This document shows, piece by piece, positions 60,579 to 64,000 of a DNA stretch of 64,000 nt; the first letter of the stretch is position 1; every line of letters starts with the position of its first letter. A program made the translations under genes and the position numbers. The notes below the pieces were generated by a model. That model saw nothing but the letters and a program-made list of their open reading frames with translations. It was not told the origin of the DNA and did no database searches. The DNA lies in assembly GCA_013398175.1 (NCBI GenBank), contig VZRZ01002673.1, forward strand, positions 198,554-262,553, given 5' to 3'. Source of the DNA: Climacteris rufus (taxonomy: Eukaryota; Chordata; Aves; Passeriformes; Climacteridae).

Positions 60579-61937
60579 CCTGATGTAGATTTTCTCTTCT
60601 TTATTATACTTATTTGTTGCGGAATTTTGTTAAGCTATTCTGGTTGCTACAGTGTAGATATTTATGGTTTCATTTGCATCACCTTCTCTGTTAGAATAGG
60701 GGGAAGCACTGACTGAATTTTATTCCATTGAAAAATTATAGGACTTCAGCAGAGACTGAAAGTTAATCATGCACTTGAGTGCTTTGCTAAAGAACTTCAA
60801 GTTAAGTACTTGTTTATGTGCTCATCTGGCCTAAGACTAGCGAAGCATGGAAGGTTGCAATCTCAATCACAGTCATGTTTTACTTGTATTAATTGCATTT
60901 TTCCTGTGTACCCATCTTGTGTGCTTTCCCATGTGGGTTCAGATCTGATTTTTGGGGCGTTTGGCAGTGGAACTGTAACAGCAGCACAGGTTGGTAGAGA
61001 GAAGGGGTGCAGTGCACTTCAGAGGAGCTGCCTTTCACATGGTCCATCCTGGAGTTGCTGGTCTGCCAGCTGTAGGTGCTCAGACGATCGTGGTGATGGG
61101 ATGCTGATTGCAAGAGATGCACAGCACAGCCATCAAATTGCTTTGATGGTGCAACAGTGTGTGAGAGCTGTGTTTGCTGGTGGGTATAAGGGAGCTGAGC
61201 AATACCTCCTCCCTCACACCTCTATGAAGGAATTGTATGGATAAAGGTGTGCTTTGTCACTGGGCAAACACAGTCATTTCAGCAGAGGAGGCGAAAGTTT
61301 TGCATGCTGTCAGTACCACACACATAATAACAGCCTGCTTGTTTTGCTTGCAGAGTCCTTTGGAGAGGAAATGGGATTGGCATGGTTTGGTTCAGTTTGT
61401 GTTCCTTGTGTGCATGGGGTAAATGGTGTGGAAACTTGAGGGGGTAGGAGAATGTTCAGATACTGGAAGTTTTAAAGGTGGCTTATGGATGGCACAGTGA
61501 AAAAGCAGTCCTTTTCCCCCCATCATCTCTGGCATTCTTCTTGTGCAGGAAGCAGAAGGGAGCATCCACCTGAGAGGTGGATGTTCAGTTTCCTGCTGTG
61601 AGGTCACAGTGCAGGAGGGAGGGTAGAGAACCACTAACATGAGCAGATTGGAAAACCTGAGTGGAAGCACAGCTCACTGTAGAGTGGTCAAATCCAGTCA
61701 TTTGAGAGAGTAAATGCAATTGCATCTTCCTCGGCAGAGTTTTACCTGCTTGTACCCAACAATTCGGGCTTTGGCAGGTCTCTAACTCTCTCTCTTTCTC
61801 AAGTAGTTTTGTTGTAATATGTAAAACATTCCAAGAAAGGGACACTTGACTGTGACATTTTTCCTTTTTTCATATGTTCAAGGGATTGTGTCTTGTAATT
61901 TGGTTCGAAGGCAATTCCATTAGCAAATCTGAAGGGC

Positions 61938-61943
61938 AATAAA
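61938..61943 (+). terminator. Candidate polyadenylation signal
   Basis: AATAAA followed within 10 bases by a CTGTTTTTTCC stretch that could act as the downstream U-rich element. It would give a 3' UTR of about 4.9 kb if used; the human gene suggests longer forms as well. Confidence 0.35.
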
Positions 61944-62373
61944 CCTGTTTTTTCCTTTAACCAAAGATACCTTATTTTTTTTAAGAAAGAGAGAAAGAGA
62001 CTTCCATGTACTCCAGAAAGTAAATGAAGCCACGAGTCATGAGCACCAGGCAATGAGGATACACTGTGGAACTCCATCTTTCCATTCTCTTCTTTTTCTT
62101 TTTCTCTCTCTCTCAAGTTTCTGACATCATTTTGAGTAGCTAGCTTGATGAGCAGAGAAATTCACACTAAATATTGCTGCTATCGTAAACTGTAGGGGAT
62201 GTCAAAAACTTTTTTCTTCTCTTGTTATCGTTCACATTGATTTAAGTGTTTTAGTGGTGACATTGCAGTGGTCAAATTGTGAGCTGTGTAGTGGGGATAA
62301 GTTTCTGGATGCTCTACATGCTTCTGTAGTGTCTCCTCTGGATTTAGGCTGTTGTTTTTGTTCTGTGGGTTTG

Positions 62374-62640
62374 TAGAATCATAAAATATGCTGAGTTGGA
62401 AGGGACCCATCAAGATCATGGAGTCAAACTCCTGGCCCTGCACGGAATACCCCAAGAATCACACCATGTGCCTGAGATCATGGTCCAAACACTTCTTGAA
62501 CTCTGTCTGGCTGGGTGCTGTGACCACTTCCCTGGGGAGCCTGTTCCAGTGCCCAATCACTCTCTGGATGAAAAACTTTCTCCTGATTACCCAAACAGTG
62601 ATGCCATGGTCAGGCCGGGCACAGCTGGGCAAGGGTGTTG
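62374..62640 (-). mobile_element. CR1 LINE 3' fragment in the HIPK2 3' UTR
   Basis: The left edge, TAGAATCATAAAAT, is the reverse complement of the CR1 terminal (ATTYTRTG)n octamers, followed by GTTGGAAGGGACCC, the familiar CR1 tail. On the minus strand, 62580 to 62459 encodes RRKFFIQRVIGHWNRLPREV and then TEFKKCLDHDLRHMV, the C-terminus of CR1 ORF2. The piece is 5'-truncated like most CR1 copies; its right edge is approximate. The frame is open over this stretch, so it is younger than the two intronic LINE remnants. Confidence 0.88.
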
Positions 62641-63979
62641 GATTGACACTTGTTTTCTTTCCTGGCTTTGCAGTCAGCCCATTAGAGATCTGCAGTGCTC
62701 CTTGTGGGCGGAATCCCAGATACCTGTACACAAGGTCTGCAAGGGATAGGCAATGCAGAAGGGAAAAACATGGGAAGGAATGCCTTCCCTTTTCTTGTTG
62801 ACATAGCTGTCCCTGCTGTGGTCCCATTTGCTGTGTGAACTTCAAAGCAGTTGATCTGTGGTCCTGGGCACTCATCTACATAACCCTCCTGGTGCTCCTG
62901 TGAGAAGGACCTGTGTCCAAAGTACCTGGAATCCCCAGCTTACTTCTTGAGGCCCACTTCTACACCTACAAATAATTTTTCTCCCTCCACACATAGGGAG
63001 GAGAAGATGGGTCTGTGCTGCTGAGGTTCCCCCAGCTGCCGTACTCCAACAAAGCTGCCTCTGGTGATGGTGAGAATTTCATCCTGGGTTGCAGATGTCG
63101 AGTGAGTCGCACGACTTTCTGGCGCTGTGCACCACGATGGTGCCAGTCCTGTTGTCAGTGTTTGTGCTAGGCTCCTTGTTGGAGTACTGCATTGGATGAG
63201 AGGTGCTAGGCTTTCCAGGCTGCTCTCCATCCCTGTGGTCCATCCTTCCCACCACCCGGGAACACCACTACCTGTGTGTGTGTGATGCCACCACACTCAC
63301 CAGGCACCCCAGGCACACAGTGAGACCCACAGAAGGGGTGGCCCCGGGAAGGAAGGCCTGGCAGTGTGCAGAGGAGCTCTGCTCACGAGGGCTCTCTGCT
63401 CAAGGGGTCCTTCTCCCCTGTGACAAACGTGATCACTGTGAGTGACCCCAGAGATGGTGGTTACCTGTGAGAAGCTGCTGATGCAGATGGAGGTGTGAGA
63501 ACTGGGCTGGAGGTAAACTGAGCTGAGCTCTGCATGTGTCAAATGCTTTCAGTGGGAAGATGTGGTTTTAGAGCATTTTTGTGTGTTGAGAGTGAAATTT
63601 GAATGGTAGATTGGCTTGGTTCTTCTAGAAGTCCTAGGAAGCATACTAGGAGGCTTTGCGTTCGGCATTTGTGGTTTGAAACTCCTGTTTCTCATTTACG
63701 GGTTAGCTTTGTCCTTCCAGTTTTAGCAGTGCTGCTATAACAGACTATTCATGTGTGTTTGAAGATAAAGTTTTTGTTTTTAATCTTTTGCTTATCATAG
63801 TTAATCTAAGAAAGGCAATACTAAAGCTATATTTTTTTCCAAAAATGATATTTTTTACTGCACTGATAAATCTTGTGACATCTCTGTTCTTAACTCTTTC
63901 GCTGTGAGGGGAACTGTGTGCAGATTCACACAAACCTTGTAAATACTTGCGTGTACTTCTGACAGCCAGGGATTATTTT

Positions 63980-64000
63980 TCCTTCCCTCCTTCCCTCCTT
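63980..64000. repeat. CCTT-rich repeat cut by the window end
   Basis: TTCC and CCTT units run into the right edge of the window, so the length is unknown. Confidence 0.7.

Larger units (their letters stand above)
57061..64000 (+). other. HIPK2: HIPK2 3' UTR, proximal part (runs off the window)
   Basis: Human HIPK2 has an unusually long 3' UTR of about 11 kb, so the 6.9 kb after the stop is probably UTR, with no other gene visible. An AATAAA sits only 8 bases past the stop (57068-57073), and another at 61938-61943 is followed by a T-rich stretch and is a plausible earlier end. The stretch holds A-rich, (GT)n, poly(T) and (TTTG)n tracts and a CR1 fragment. A CAGTGTT string at 63156-63162 matches the miR-141/200a seed; miR-141 has been reported to target HIPK2, but this site is untested. 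The true 3' end is not determined here. Confidence 0.65.

Noticed and set aside
1..64000. CRISPR array, operon, phage or other prokaryotic-type system
   Set aside because: Spliced kinase gene, GT-AG introns, CR1 and MIR repeats and low gene density show vertebrate DNA; no regularly spaced repeats were seen.

Overview
The window is vertebrate nuclear DNA, almost certainly from a bird. It holds the 3' two thirds of one protein-coding gene, HIPK2 (homeodomain-interacting protein kinase 2), on the + strand. Bird origin is inferred from CR1 LINE fragments, short introns (0.3 to 10 kb), a near-mammalian HIPK2 protein, and an LTR that looks like a type common in songbirds (from memory, not searched).

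Layout: 1-22642 is the 3' part of a long intron. The preceding exon, with the N-terminus, ATP-binding lobe and DFG region, lies outside the window. Thirteen exons follow at 22643-22766, 24835-24954, 25636-25722, 26802-26986, 30682-30844, 33391-33610, 35151-35272, 39783-39925, 40255-40431, 43381-43662, 53413-53660, 54666-54826 and 56593-57060 (stop TAA 57058-57060). By the human 15-exon structure these are exons 3-15. All 12 complete introns are GT-AG, and the reading phase is kept across every junction. The joined exons encode 832 residues, against about 830 for the same part of human HIPK2. From 57061 to the window end is the proximal part of a long 3' UTR.

The exons encode the C-lobe of the kinase (from the APE motif of subdomain VIII), the homeoprotein/p53-interaction and PEST-like middle region, a basic nuclear-localisation stretch, a SUMO-interaction motif with acidic tail, and the C-terminal Tyr/His-rich autoregulatory region.

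Non-genic content: a 410-bp solo LTR (40443-40852), antisense to HIPK2 and starting 12 bases into intron 11, bounded by inverted repeats and a 4-bp target duplication; three LINE remnants (15003-15850 minus, 19400-19790 plus, 62374-62640 minus, the last inside the 3' UTR); several MIR-like fragments; low-complexity tracts, including a 36-T run in the 3' UTR; and a cluster of POU octamer motifs. I see no second gene, RNA gene, CRISPR array or microbial-type system. The point most worth following up is the LTR beside the exon 11 splice donor.
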